The position numbers were made by a program, and so were the translations under genes. The notes below the pieces were generated by a model. It saw nothing but the letters and a program-made list of their open reading frames with translations. It did no database searches and was not told the DNA's origin. DNA of 64,000 bases. It comes from Adiantum capillus-veneris (Eukaryota; Streptophyta; Polypodiopsida; Polypodiales; Pteridaceae). Below, in pieces: positions 1 to 8,954 of the stretch. The stretch's first letter is position 1. Every line of letters begins with the position of its first letter. The stretch lies in contig CM043967.1 of the NCBI GenBank assembly GCA_014529385.2, positions 87,347,278-87,411,277 of the forward strand, read 5' to 3'.

Positions 1-69
1 CAAACACACACACACACACACACCGCTCTCTCTCTCTCTCTCTTTCCTACATATACACACACACACACA

Positions 70-114
<45 letters not shown>

Positions 115-137
115 TCTACACACACACACACGATGTG

Positions 138-168
<31 letters not shown>

Positions 169-189
169 TGGGGGGGGGGGGGGGGGGGG
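1..189. repeat. CA/CT/GA microsatellites and a G20 run inside CACTA copy Y
   Basis: Alternating CA and CT tracts run to about 131, then GA at 137-164 and an uninterrupted run of 20 G at 170-189. Open frames made of Leu-Ser or Arg-Glu repeats here are products of the dinucleotide repeats and are not genes. Confidence 0.95.
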
Positions 190-481
190 CGAAGTGTGCC
201 ATAATACTTGCTGCGCAGGTTTCGACCAAGATCTGAGAACGTGTGCGTTGAGGGCGAAAATGGCCCTTGCGTGCGGGTTTGGCTTTTTTTCCCCCAAATT
301 TTTAGCATCGATATATGCATCGATAAGTGCATCGATATACGCGTGGAAAACTTTACCTTTCTACGCTAATACCCATGGCCATATCGACGCAGTTATCGAC
401 ACACATATCGACGGAGTGTAAGAACGTCGATATGGACGTGGAAAGGTACAGGTGTCGATAACTTTGGGTTATGTTGTAGTG
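1..481 (-). mobile_element. CACTA transposon terminal fragment (copy Y)
   Basis: The end TTGTAGTG at 474-481 reads CACTACAA on the minus strand and is followed inward by TATCGAC/GCGTCGATA-type subterminal repeats, a TTTCCACG block and a conserved AACCTGCTGCGCAGG stretch. The same blocks occur in mirrored order at 3917-4160, the left end of the full CACTA element in this window, so this is the equivalent end of a relative in opposite orientation. The rest of the element lies to the left of the window. The microsatellite block at 1-189 occupies the position held by 4188-4755 in the full copy. No coding sequence is visible here. Confidence 0.75.
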
Positions 482-834
482 AATGGAACATGAGAGGGAG
501 GAGAGGGAAGGAGCATAATTGGCTCTCCTTCCTCTCCTCGTGTGTGTGTGTGTGTGTGTGTGTGTATGGGAGGGGGGGAGAGGGGGGGAAGAGAGAGAGA
601 GAGAGAGAGAGAGGAGCGGGTATACCTGTTTCACTAGAGCGTAAAAAATCAGATATGTGATCATAGTTTTTGGCACTCTTGGTCTGTTTTTTTACCTTGT
701 TGGTGCCGCTATGAGCATCGCTATGTGCGTCGCTTTGCAAAAAATAATATATCAACGCACAGAATGACACCGTGGATTTTCACATTTGAGCGTCACACTG
801 CTAGCGTCGCTAATATGAATAACCTCTTGTAGTG
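482..834. mobile_element. Terminus of a second CACTA element (copy X)
   Basis: A second TTGTAGTG end lies at 827-834, giving CACTACAAGAGG on the minus strand. Inside it are subterminal motifs such as TAGCGACG, GCGACGCACATAGCGATGC and CGCTATGAGC. These resemble the right subterminal region of the full element at 16310-16450. GT and GA microsatellites (541-566, 592-613) lie further in, as in the other CACTA copies. Copy Y ends at 481, inside this region, so Y appears inserted into X. The TIR and subterminal logic is clear; the nesting order is inferred. Confidence 0.6.
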
Positions 835-1040
835 TTGGATAGGCTTTAAAGGGGTCCAATGAGAATTTATATGAATTTAAATAAATAATTAAGCTCTTTC
901 TCTCAAGAAGGAAAAAGAGGAGATTTGTCCAAATGATATAATTAAATAATATAAGAGAGAGAGAGAGAGAGAGAGAGATAGATAGAGAGAGAGAGAGGTC
1001 GAGCAAGCATGAGAGGGGGGCTGATTTGGGCATCCTTATT

Positions 1041-1125
<85 letters not shown>
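835..1125. other. AT-rich spacer with GA, CT and CA microsatellites
   Basis: The stretch contains AT-rich sequence, a GA tract at about 954-998 and a CT then CA tract at 1047-1121. No coding signal is seen. It lies between the CACTA end at 834 and the gypsy LTR starting near 1126. Confidence 0.7.
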
Positions 1126-1780
1126 TGATGGTGTGAAGAAAAGAACTCCATCTTCTTCTCCAAGCTTGAGAAGTTGAGAGCCTACACCAATAACTCTTGG
1201 ATATGGAATGCAAATCCAACCAAGAGCCAAGTTTCAATGGCATGCTCATATTCTCTAACATCTATATTACTATGCTAAGATAAGCTACAAGAGTAATCTA
1301 TGGTGAGGAAGCTATTTCTTTCTCGTATGTTACTTCTTCTTCCTCTTCCCTACCCTCATTCCCTACTAGCTCTCTCCACCTTTGAAGGTGTTTGAGGTCT
1401 TGGGACTGAGGCTAGGGACAAGTTAATGCTTTCATTAAGTTGATTAAGGGAAAAATTTTGATGCATGAAGCTTTCCATCTTCATTGCATCAATTAGGTCT
1501 TAAGGAACATACATCTTTTATTGTAACAAGTCTCTCGCTATGGGAGAATCTACAATACAATAGCCTTTTGGAGGGGGGAGCGGCTGCAAGTAAACTGTTT
1601 TCAACTTCTCTAATTCTCTCTCTTGCAAAGTATTGCTCATGCCAAGCTAGTCCAGTTATAAGGAATATGTTTTTTCTATAATGAGCTCCTCTTTATGCTC
1701 TTGCAAAATTATCTTAAAAAGGATCACTAAAGTTATTTTAATTCCGCTACTTTCCATATTACAAGACCAATTTTGTTACA
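1126..1780 (+). repeat. 5' LTR of a Ty3/gypsy element (gypsy-1)
   Basis: This stretch begins TGATGGTGTG and ends GTTACA, giving TG...CA limits, and is directly followed by a primer-binding-site-like TTGGTATTAGAGCT. A diverged copy with matching ends is at 16514-17177. The exact left limit is uncertain because CACA microsatellite sequence abuts it. Confidence 0.7.
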
Positions 1781-1781
1781 T

Positions 1782-1793
1782 TGGTATTAGAGC
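1782..1793 (+). other. Primer binding site of gypsy-1
   Basis: TGGTATTAGAGC lies one base after the LTR. It differs by one base from the plant initiator tRNA-Met primer site TGGTATCAGAGC, which is expected just inside a 5' LTR. Confidence 0.75.
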
Positions 1794-2732
1794 TATTGGT
1801 TTCTCTTTGCTTGCTTAAGAAGAGAGGTCCTTAAGTTGTCCACGAAAGGTTGGACTTGTTAATTGCAAGAGGGTAAGTGGGAAAGGGATCTATTTTCCCT
1901 GTGAGAAGAACTTAGTTCAAGGTACACAATTGAGAGCTGTATACTTAATAATGGAGTCTTTCGGGACTTTCCTTTGGATTAACCATTATTGATATAATAG
2001 AAAACTTAGCACGAACCATAATCCATCAGGCACTGTTAGACCCTCTTACACTACTCTTTGCAATCAACAATCTTTAAACCACATGTGTGGCTGCTTGAGA
2101 GCCGATTTTCAAGAGTAGAGAAGGGTTGCAACTACAGTTTTGAGGGTACCAAAGAACAAGGTACTACTTACATAAGTTTAATTATAAAGAGAGTATAATG
2201 AATGTTGATAACTTTGATTTTACACATGAAGGTGGTACTTAAGATGCCGCCATGCTTGTAAACTACCTTATCACGAGGCTGCAACAAACTATGGGCAACC
2301 CGGCCCTACAAGCCAAAGTTACCCAACAACTTTGCAACTATGGCCTCTTTCAAACTCCCCAAGATGAGAGAGCTTAGGAAGCCTCTTAATGAGACTTCCA
2401 AAAGAAGACTCTCTCCAGTGCGGGAAGAAGAAGAGGAAACCACCCAAAGAGAAAGAAGTGATTTGGAGGATGTAGCTCCACGAAGAGGACGGTTTCATTG
2501 ATTACCAACTCCTCCTAAGAGAAAACAATCATCGCATATTACTTCTCCTCGTCATTCATACAAGGAAGGGAGGAAACAAAGAAATAAAAAGACAAGAAAG
2601 AGGTCACCCTCTTCTCCATCTTCATCATCTTCCTCCTCTCTCAATGAAAGTAGCTGATATTATCCTAAATAATACAAGAGCAGAGGACATCACAAGTCCC
2701 ATGCTGCTTAGAAAAGGTCTTACAAGCTAAAA
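1794..2732 (+). other. Leader and decayed start of gypsy-1 gag
   Basis: The region between the primer site and the recognisable gag frame has no intact frame. Around 2390-2640 it encodes Lys/Arg/Ser/Glu-rich stretches, compatible with a worn gag N-terminus. I see no separate gene. Confidence 0.4.
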
Positions 2733-3505
2733 AAGTTCAAGGAGGGAGGAAAGAGCATCTGTTTTCTCACCTATGATGGCACCTTTGGTGATACAAACAA
2801 AGTTTTGGCCTTCATCCAGGAGTTCGATGCGGCCTTTAGAGACGAGGGCTTTACAAAGTCCTCGAAGCTATGCCATGAAGCTATGCACTTCCAAAAGTCT
2901 GCCCCTCAATGGTTGGCTACTCTCCGTGGGAATGGCCAAGCCCCAAGAACATGGAAAACTCTATGAGTTTCCATAATGAAGCAATTCCTTGCAAGCGATG
3001 CCAAGGACAAAGCGCTCACCGAATGGAAACGTTTGAAGCTAATTTTCAACGAGGCTATCCACAAATATATACAAATGTTTTGGGATTTACCTCTCAAAGC
3101 TACAGTCTTTCAAAGGATAGACTAAGCCAAACAAAAGCAACAATTTTGTGTAAGATTACCTAAAGAAATGGCCGAGTATGTCAACTCACTATGGCCTAGC
3201 ACTATCACCGAAGTCATCCACCAAACTATGGTTGCTTCAAGGATCAATTTCCAACAAGGGGCAAGAAGAAATTTCAAGCCCATGGAAAACAAGAATCAGA
3301 ATGAAGCTAAAGGGAAGAGCAATGCTGAAAACTCTTCCCAAGGCAACATCAACACCAACAACAACAAGGCCAGGGTGAAAGGAGCTTACAAAGGTAAAAA
3401 TAATCTCTCTCCCAAATAATTAGAGGTAGTTCATAAAGACCATAAATTATTTAAGTGTGGGGAGCAAGGACATGGTTATTGTTCTTGCCTTAAAAGAAAT
3501 GTATA
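2733..3505 (+). pseudogene. gag: gypsy-1 gag (capsid and nucleocapsid remnant)
   Basis: The frame from 2733 reads through a typical retrotransposon gag core with motifs such as FIQEFDAAFRDEGF and SAPQWLATLRGNG, then meets an in-frame TGA at 2964-2966. After it the same frame continues (SIMKQFLASDAKDKALTEW), as in Ty3/gypsy capsids. A zinc-knuckle-like stretch LFKCGEQGHGYCSC near 3445-3490 has Leu where the first Cys of CX2CX4HX4C is expected, so the knuckle is damaged. The gene lies between the primer site and a protease remnant. Gag would assemble particles and bind element RNA, but this copy cannot make a full product. Confidence 0.75.
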
Positions 3506-3527
3506 CAATGACACTCCTAGAGCTTCC

Positions 3528-3916
3528 ATGGCTGAAGCTCCAAAAGAGGATACTTATTGCAATGGCTCATCCCTTTCCTATGCTTGGGGAAAGGTGAGGG
3601 AGCATGATGCCCTTATTCTCTTTGACCCTGGCTCTACTCACAACTTTATGTCAAAGCAGTTGGTCACCAAGATGGGCATACAAGTTTTTGAGATGGGAGA
3701 TACGATCATTGCTGATGGAGCTTTCAAGGGACAAATGACCTCCATCACGCCCTTAATTGGTAAGTTGAGGCTTCATGAACAAATCAATGTCGACAAAGAA
3801 TATTTCTTCATCTCCCCTCTCCAACATGAGGATGCTTTCCTAGGGGTACCATGGTTCAACCGCATGGATACCAACATAAAGTTCCCTGAAAGGATAGTCT
3901 ACTTCACCTACAGGGA
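3528..3916 (+). pseudogene. pro: gypsy-1 aspartic protease fragment
   Basis: The translation contains LILFDPGSTHNFMS, matching the active-site region of Ty3/gypsy proteases but with D-P-G where D-S/T-G is usual. Later come a strand ending IADG and the segment EDAFLGVPWFNRM, which matches the second protease loop (LG-x-P-W). The frame stays open to 3916, where the CACTA terminus begins. Any reading past this point enters transposon and microsatellite sequence, so the apparent 297-residue ORF is chimeric. Reverse transcriptase and integrase do not follow on the far side of the CACTA element, so pol was lost or moved. Confidence 0.75.
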
Positions 3917-4184
3917 CACTACAACACTACATGAAGATATCGACACGTATATATCGACGGCCATGCCTTTCCACGTGTATATCGACGTAATTAGCAAGCG
4001 TCGCTATACGCGTCCTAGTGTGCGTCGATATACGCGTGGAAAGGCTTTATTTGTCACCCGTATAGCGGCGCAAAAAAAATTGGGGGAAAAAAGCGAAACC
4101 CGCGCGCAGGAGCCATTTTCGCCTGCACAGATCTTGGCCGAAACCTGCTGCGCAGGTATTATGTCCATCTCTGCCCACCCCAAC

Positions 4185-4185
<1 letters not shown>
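3917..4185 (+). repeat. Left subterminal repeat region of the CACTA element
   Basis: Short motifs TATCGACG, CGTCGATATACGCG and CGTCGCTATACGCG recur in both orientations. In En/Spm such subterminal motifs bind the element's TNPA-type protein, which brings the ends together; that role is inferred here. The block ends with a unique stretch containing AAACCTGCTGCGCAGG, which is conserved in copy Y. Confidence 0.8.
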
Positions 4186-4224
<39 letters not shown>

Positions 4225-4242
4225 ATCGTGTGTGTGTGTGTG

Positions 4243-4278
<36 letters not shown>

Positions 4279-4295
4279 GTGTGTGTGTGTGTGTA

Positions 4296-4375
<80 letters not shown>

Positions 4376-4465
4376 CGGTGTGTGTGTGTGTGTGTGTGTG
4401 TGCATGTGTGTGTGTGTGTAGGAAAGAGAGAGAGAGAGGTGTGTGTGTGTGTGTGTGTGTAGGAA

Positions 4466-4511
<46 letters not shown>

Positions 4512-4566
4512 GTGTGTGTGTGTAGGAAAGAGAGAGAGAGGTGTGTGTGTGTGTGTGTGTGTGTAT

Positions 4567-4615
<49 letters not shown>

Positions 4616-4643
4616 GTGTGTGTGTGTGTGTGTGTGTGTGTAG

Positions 4644-4688
<45 letters not shown>

Positions 4689-4703
4689 GTGTGTGTAGGT
4701 AAT

Positions 4704-4755
<52 letters not shown>
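4186..4755. repeat. 570-bp mosaic of GA, GT and CT microsatellites
   Basis: CT (to about 4221), then alternating GT and GA tracts separated by TAGGAAA-like linkers, run almost without interruption to 4755. The linker TAGGAAAGAGAG recurs, suggesting higher-order duplication of a GT-linker-GA unit rather than simple slippage alone. All long Leu/Ser/Thr/His or Arg/Glu frames here are repeat artefacts. Confidence 0.95.
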
Positions 4756-4758
<3 letters not shown>

Positions 4759-5209
4759 AATGTATGCTTAGGAAATTAAAATTAAAGAAAAAAAATTAAA
4801 GAGAGAAATGAAATGAAATGCTATATTAACGTCTTAGAAAGGCCAAAGTGACCTATGAGACATGAGACTAGAAAGTTACAAGGTGATGGATCTGATACAA
4901 AGTCAGAGTAAGAAGATGACAAAATAAAATATTATGGAATCCTAAACTACTAGGTGTGGACTAAATGGCTAAACCAGCTAGGTGGGATAGGTAGATCATA
5001 GGAGATCCAGCATCTATCGCTGGCGGATCTCATCAATCTCCTCCATGGTCAGTAGTCTGACTCGGCGTTCTGCATGTCGAGCCAAAGTGACCTAGCTAGA
5101 TCCTCTGATGTAGCCTCTGTTGATGTTGTGTAGTCCTCGCCAGTCGTGGGCGTCTAGATCTTCCTAGCTCAATCGCTCGTTCGATCAGTAGAGAGATAGG
5201 GAAGTAGAG

Positions 5210-5271
<62 letters not shown>

Positions 5272-5296
5272 GAAATAGAGAGATAGAGAAAGAGAG

Positions 5297-5359
<63 letters not shown>

Positions 5360-5734
5360 TAGGGAAGTGGAGAGCGAGACAGAGAGAGAGATAGGAAAAT
5401 AGGGAAATAGAGAGAGAAAGAGAGATAGCGAGAGTGAGATCGAGAGAGCGAGAGAGAAAGAAAGATAGCGAGAGCGAGATTGAGATAGAAAGAACGAGAG
5501 ATAGGATACGTAGACAGAGAAGAAACTATGGAACTAAAAGAAGCAAAGGGGTTTTGCTTGCTACATGCATTGCCATGTACACCTGGGAGTGCAGGTATGT
5601 GTCTACCCATATAGGATTTGACCAATAAAGACGAGATTTTGACCCAGTGGTCCTGATCTCCGTACACCTCTGGACCAAGGTGTACGGAGACTGGGCAAGA
5701 CTAGAGAATGCGAGGTAGTTTACATTGTGAGGAG

Positions 5735-5775
<41 letters not shown>

Positions 5776-5784
5776 TCATTGTAG
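4756..5784. other. CACTA 5' region upstream of the transposase
   Basis: AT-rich sequence is followed by GA tracts (5213-5280, 5341-5440), a TA tract at about 5297-5340 and another at about 5738-5772. No protein similarity is seen. This would be the promoter side of the transposase gene; no specific promoter element can be singled out because TA repeats mimic TATA boxes. Confidence 0.5.
5657..5690. other. Perfect 13-bp hairpin upstream of the transposase
   Basis: TCTCCGTACACCT (5657-5669) and AGGTGTACGGAGA (5678-5690) are perfect inverted repeats with an 8-base loop. The flanking CCCAGT and ACTGGG extend the symmetry with mismatches. It lies about 100 bp before the first transposase ATG. Function unknown. 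Confidence 0.7.
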
Positions 5785-6300
5785 ATGGCAACGTCATCAA
5801 CTAACATGGAGGAAAAGATTGCATGCTCGTGCACGCTCTACAAGTATCAAATCCTACGCAAGCATAGGATATGTAATGATCATGTGCACAAGTATGGAGA
5901 GTTTGTTAGAGAAACCGTACAGAATCTGCGATACGACTCGTACGGAACGGGCATTGATTTCTGCGACATAGCACCTACATCTGAGAGAGAGAGAGAGAGA
6001 AAAGATTATGCGTGAAGGTCCGACCAATATAGAGCCACGGATGGAAGCAGAAAAGGGCTTATAGACAGAAGATGACGGCATGGAGGAGATGCTGGATGCC
6101 TTCTTCTAGACAAGCGAGGAGAACGCGAACGAAGCAGCACCAGAAGCCGTGCGCCTATCTCCTGAAGACATGTTGAGGAAGTTGGCACGTCAACCAATCT
6201 ATGAAGGCACCAAAATATCTGTGCTTCGTACTTGTCTGGCGTTTTTGAATCTTCAGTCAGTGTACGGGTGGTCAGATGCAAGCGTCACTGCTTTGTTTAG
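5785..6300 (+). pseudogene. tnp2 transposase, 5' coding part
   Basis: From ATG 5785 the frame gives EKIACSCTLYKYQ followed by HVHKYGEF, faintly like the N-terminal transposase-associated zinc segment. It then runs into a GA microsatellite (about 5985-6000) that adds Arg-Glu repeats and disrupts the frame. From about 6110 a second frame carries LSPEDMLRKLARQPIYEG and VYGWSDASVTALFR, which matches the region before the tnp2 core. An in-frame TAG at 6107 precedes it. The join between the two parts is unclear. Confidence 0.55.
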
Positions 6301-6381
6301 GTACGTAATTTACAAAAGAGATTTTCCGATTGCGACCGTGATGTGCTCGGAGAGCTTTTTAATTTAATGTGGCTTAAACAG
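6301..6381 (+). other. 81-bp intron in the transposase gene
   Basis: GTACGT donor at 6301 and ACAG acceptor ending at 6381. Removing it keeps the reading frame (phase 2) and joins TALFR to LLWEQLLPAGNEMP, which is continuous in tnp2 proteins. The size matches the other introns in this element (62-90 bp). Confidence 0.85.
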
Positions 6382-7121
6382 GTTATTGTGGGAGCAACTT
6401 CTCCCGGCTGGCAATGAAATGCCCCCCTCCAGGCCAGACACAAAGCAACTTCTGACCTCAGTTGGCTTGGACTACAACAAGATTCATGCATGTCCAAATG
6501 ATTGCATTCTTCTTCGCAATGAATTCGCAGATTGTCTATCGTGTCCTAAGTGCGGAGCAATGCGCTACAAACAAGATGTAGTTGGCGAGACAGTGCCAGC
6601 TAAAGTGTTGCGGCATTTCCCTATTATTCCTAGGATAAAAGTCATGTTTCGTTCTGGTTCCATTGCAAAGTTGATGCGGTGGCATTCTACGAATAGATCC
6701 ACTGACGCAACATTTAGGGTGCCCGCTGATTCAAAGGCTTGGAGGCACATTGAAAATACCTTGCCACATTTTAAGAGTGAACCATGCAATTTGCGTTTGG
6801 GCATGGCAATGGATGGAGTCAATCCATTTGGCTTGAGAAGCTCGTCATGGAGCACTTGGCCTGTGTGCCTTATCAATTACAATCTCACACCGTGGCTTGC
6901 CATCAAGAAGGGTCATTTGATATTAAGCTTGATTGTACCTGGTAAGTTCAAGGCAAAAAACATGGATGTTTATCTAGATCCACTAGTTGACGAGCTCCAA
7001 GAGTTATGGCATGGGATCGACATAGCAGATGCGGTTGAACCAGTAGGACAACAGCATGCAAGGATCCATGGAATTCTTATGTGGACTGTGCATGATTGGC
7101 CAGGATACGGAGAAGCTTCTG
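6382..7121 (+). pseudogene. tnp2 core exon
   Basis: An uninterrupted exon with strong tnp2 family hallmarks in order: LLPAGNEMPPS, the Cys cluster KIHACPNDCILLRNE...SCPKCGAMRYK, MRWHSTN, GMAMDGVNPFG, LINYNLTPWL and a C-terminal DWPGYGEASG. The DGxNPFG and DWPxYG motifs are among the most conserved in the family and include candidate metal-binding Asp residues. The exon ends at a consensus GTAATG donor. Confidence 0.9.
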
Positions 7122-7200
7122 GTAATGGTTATTGATTTACAAAATTCTCCCTATTTGCAAGCCCTTTTCCTTGGCTTGATTCATGCTTGAATATATGCAC
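7122..7200 (+). other. 79-bp intron with a defective acceptor (GT...AC)
   Basis: The donor GTAATG follows TCTG at 7121. Protein continuity with the downstream LTTLGYNACPIC segment requires exon 2 to begin at 7201, where the preceding dinucleotide is AC and not AG. An AG-to-AC change is the simplest reading; use of a different acceptor cannot be excluded. Confidence 0.6.
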
Positions 7201-8652
7201 GGCTAACAACTTTGGGATACAATGCATGTCCAATTTGCGGGCAGTCTTTGGATGTGCGCTATATTGCCTCTCTTCGAAAGACAATTTATCAAGGCCATCA
7301 TCGTTATCTTCCAGATGGCCATCACTTGCGCGAAGGTCAGCTTGGTCGCGTCGAATGTCGTCCTATGCATGTACAAGAGTGGCATCGCCGATGGGAGCAA
7401 CATGAGGGGCAGCCTGTTCCAGGAATGAAACGTTTGTCCATACATTGCCATACTAGGGTGATCTACTAATTAACCATTTGCTGGATCTAATGCATATATT
7501 TAAGAATGTGGGAGAGCTCCTCTGGAAGACGATCATGGGAATGAAAGACAATCGAGCTTCACGAGATGATTTGCAGTCAGTTGGAGAGATGCCAGAGCTA
7601 CGGCCTTTTACCAATGCAGCTGGCCAAACAAAACTTCTAAGAGTTCCATGGGTATTGCTAAAAAACGAAGAGCGACAAGTGAAAAGGGTGATTTCAAAGT
7701 TCAGGACGCCAACAGGATATATGCAATGTCTCAAGACAGCATTCACCCGTGTGATGATCAACTGTCAGGATTGAAATCGCACGACTGGCATAAGTTCTTG
7801 CAATTCATTCTTCCAATTGAGATCAAGGGGTGTTTAACATAGGAAGTGCGGACCTACATATACAAGATTTCAGAGCTAGTGTGTTGGATCTCTTCCAAGG
7901 AGATACGGGAGGAATCTATTGCAGTCGCAAGGGCTAACTCCATTGAGGCAGTTTGCATGATTGAGAAGTATCTAGAGCGGTTCATGAAAACACTTAAGGG
8001 TTTTGTTCGTCAAAAAGCGCGTCCAGAGGGGAGCATGGCAGAAGGATGGCTGGTGCAAGAGTCTCTTGTATTTACGACCGAATTTCTATCCGTTTCTAAC
8101 CCAGAAATGCCTCGACTATCGAGCGATGAGGAGGATGCAAGACTGGTGGGAGAGGAGCCGCAAAGGCAAGGGGTGACGAAGAAAATGAACCTGGCCATGC
8201 AAGAAAAGATCATGAAGTTATGTATACTAAATTCAGTGCTGATGCAAAAATGGCTTGAAAGGTACGAAGAAGAGAAAGAGAGACGCAATAGGGAGCGACA
8301 GGATTTCAGGCAAAGTCAAATGACTAGAGGCTTACCCTTGCCAGACTACCTCGCTTCTCTACCTGAATTCCCTACAATGGCATGGTTGGACAAGACAGTG
8401 AGAGCAGCTCGACAGATCGAAGAACCCATATCTCTAGAACAGGAAGAGCTGGCTATTGGATGTGACTGGAAGTATCATACATACATGACACTGTGGTCGC
8501 ATGGAAAGCATTTCAGAACACAGTAAATTGACAGCAGAAGAAACGCGTTTGACAGTGGGGTAATGGTTAGTTTCATGCAAAAGAGCAGGGCCAGTGCTAG
8601 AGACACGAATGAAAGCACTAGCAACCTGGATTACTGTGGTCTCGTGTCAGAT
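7201..8652 (+). pseudogene. tnp2 transposase, central and DUF4218-like part
   Basis: Segments in order: GYNACPICGQS and GHHRYLPDGHHLRE (tnp2), GMKRLS, then after a frameshift LPY-stop (TAG 7454), LLDLMHIFKNVGELLW, and a further frameshift to GLKSHDWHKFLQFILP. A TAG follows at 7840. From 7843 a 226-codon open stretch carries the DUF4218-like KARPEGSMAEGWLVQESL and a charged coiled-coil-like segment (EEEKERRNRER). TAA at 8524 is followed by NAFDSGVMVS, the start of the DUF4216-like part, until Copia-1 inserts after 8652. Confidence 0.85.
8648..8652. other. Target site duplication CAGAT, left of Copia-1
   Basis: CAGAT at 8648-8652 is repeated at 13831-13835, directly flanking the two LTRs. A 5-bp duplication is usual for Copia integrases. 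Confidence 0.95.
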
Positions 8653-8879
8653 TGTTGGAATTAGGGTTGCAGAGAAACACACACACCTTGGAGAAGACGA
8701 AGGAAGCTCAAGGCACACAATAGAGAGTATGTTACTTAGTGTGCAATGGAAAGATAGATAGCCCTAGAGTGATGGGCGTATATACAATGCACGGGGGAAA
8801 AAACCTCCTAAAGAGGGAAAAAATGCCCCGGCGGTCCTAGTGTGTTCACACACATCACTACCACATGTATATGGTAACA
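8653..8879 (-). repeat. Copia-1 3' LTR (227 bp)
   Basis: Begins TGTTGGAATT and ends GGTAACA on the plus strand. It differs from the other LTR by one base (CCTAAAG here, CCTAGAG there). Because the element is on the minus strand this is the downstream LTR. Confidence 0.97.
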
Positions 8880-8891
8880 AATCCCCCCTGG
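8880..8891 (-). other. Copia-1 polypurine tract
   Basis: On the minus strand CCAGGGGGGATT directly precedes the 3' LTR, the expected place for the plus-strand primer. Confidence 0.85.
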
Positions 8892-8954
8892 AGTGATGCG
8901 GTGAACGAGAGCTGGCACATGAGTAAAGGGAAGTGCCATGCCCTGAGGACGGGA

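Noticed and set aside
3528-4421. A 297-codon protein fusing protease to Arg-Glu/Cys-Val repeats
   Set aside because: The frame runs from gypsy-1 protease across the CACTA terminus at 3917 into microsatellites; it is a junction artefact.
4186-4755. Long open frames on both strands made of Leu-Ser, Thr-His, Arg-Glu or Cys-Val repeats
   Set aside because: They are translations of GA/GT/CT/CA microsatellites, which have few stop codons in any frame. The same applies at 1-1163, 5185-5667 and 27087-27697.
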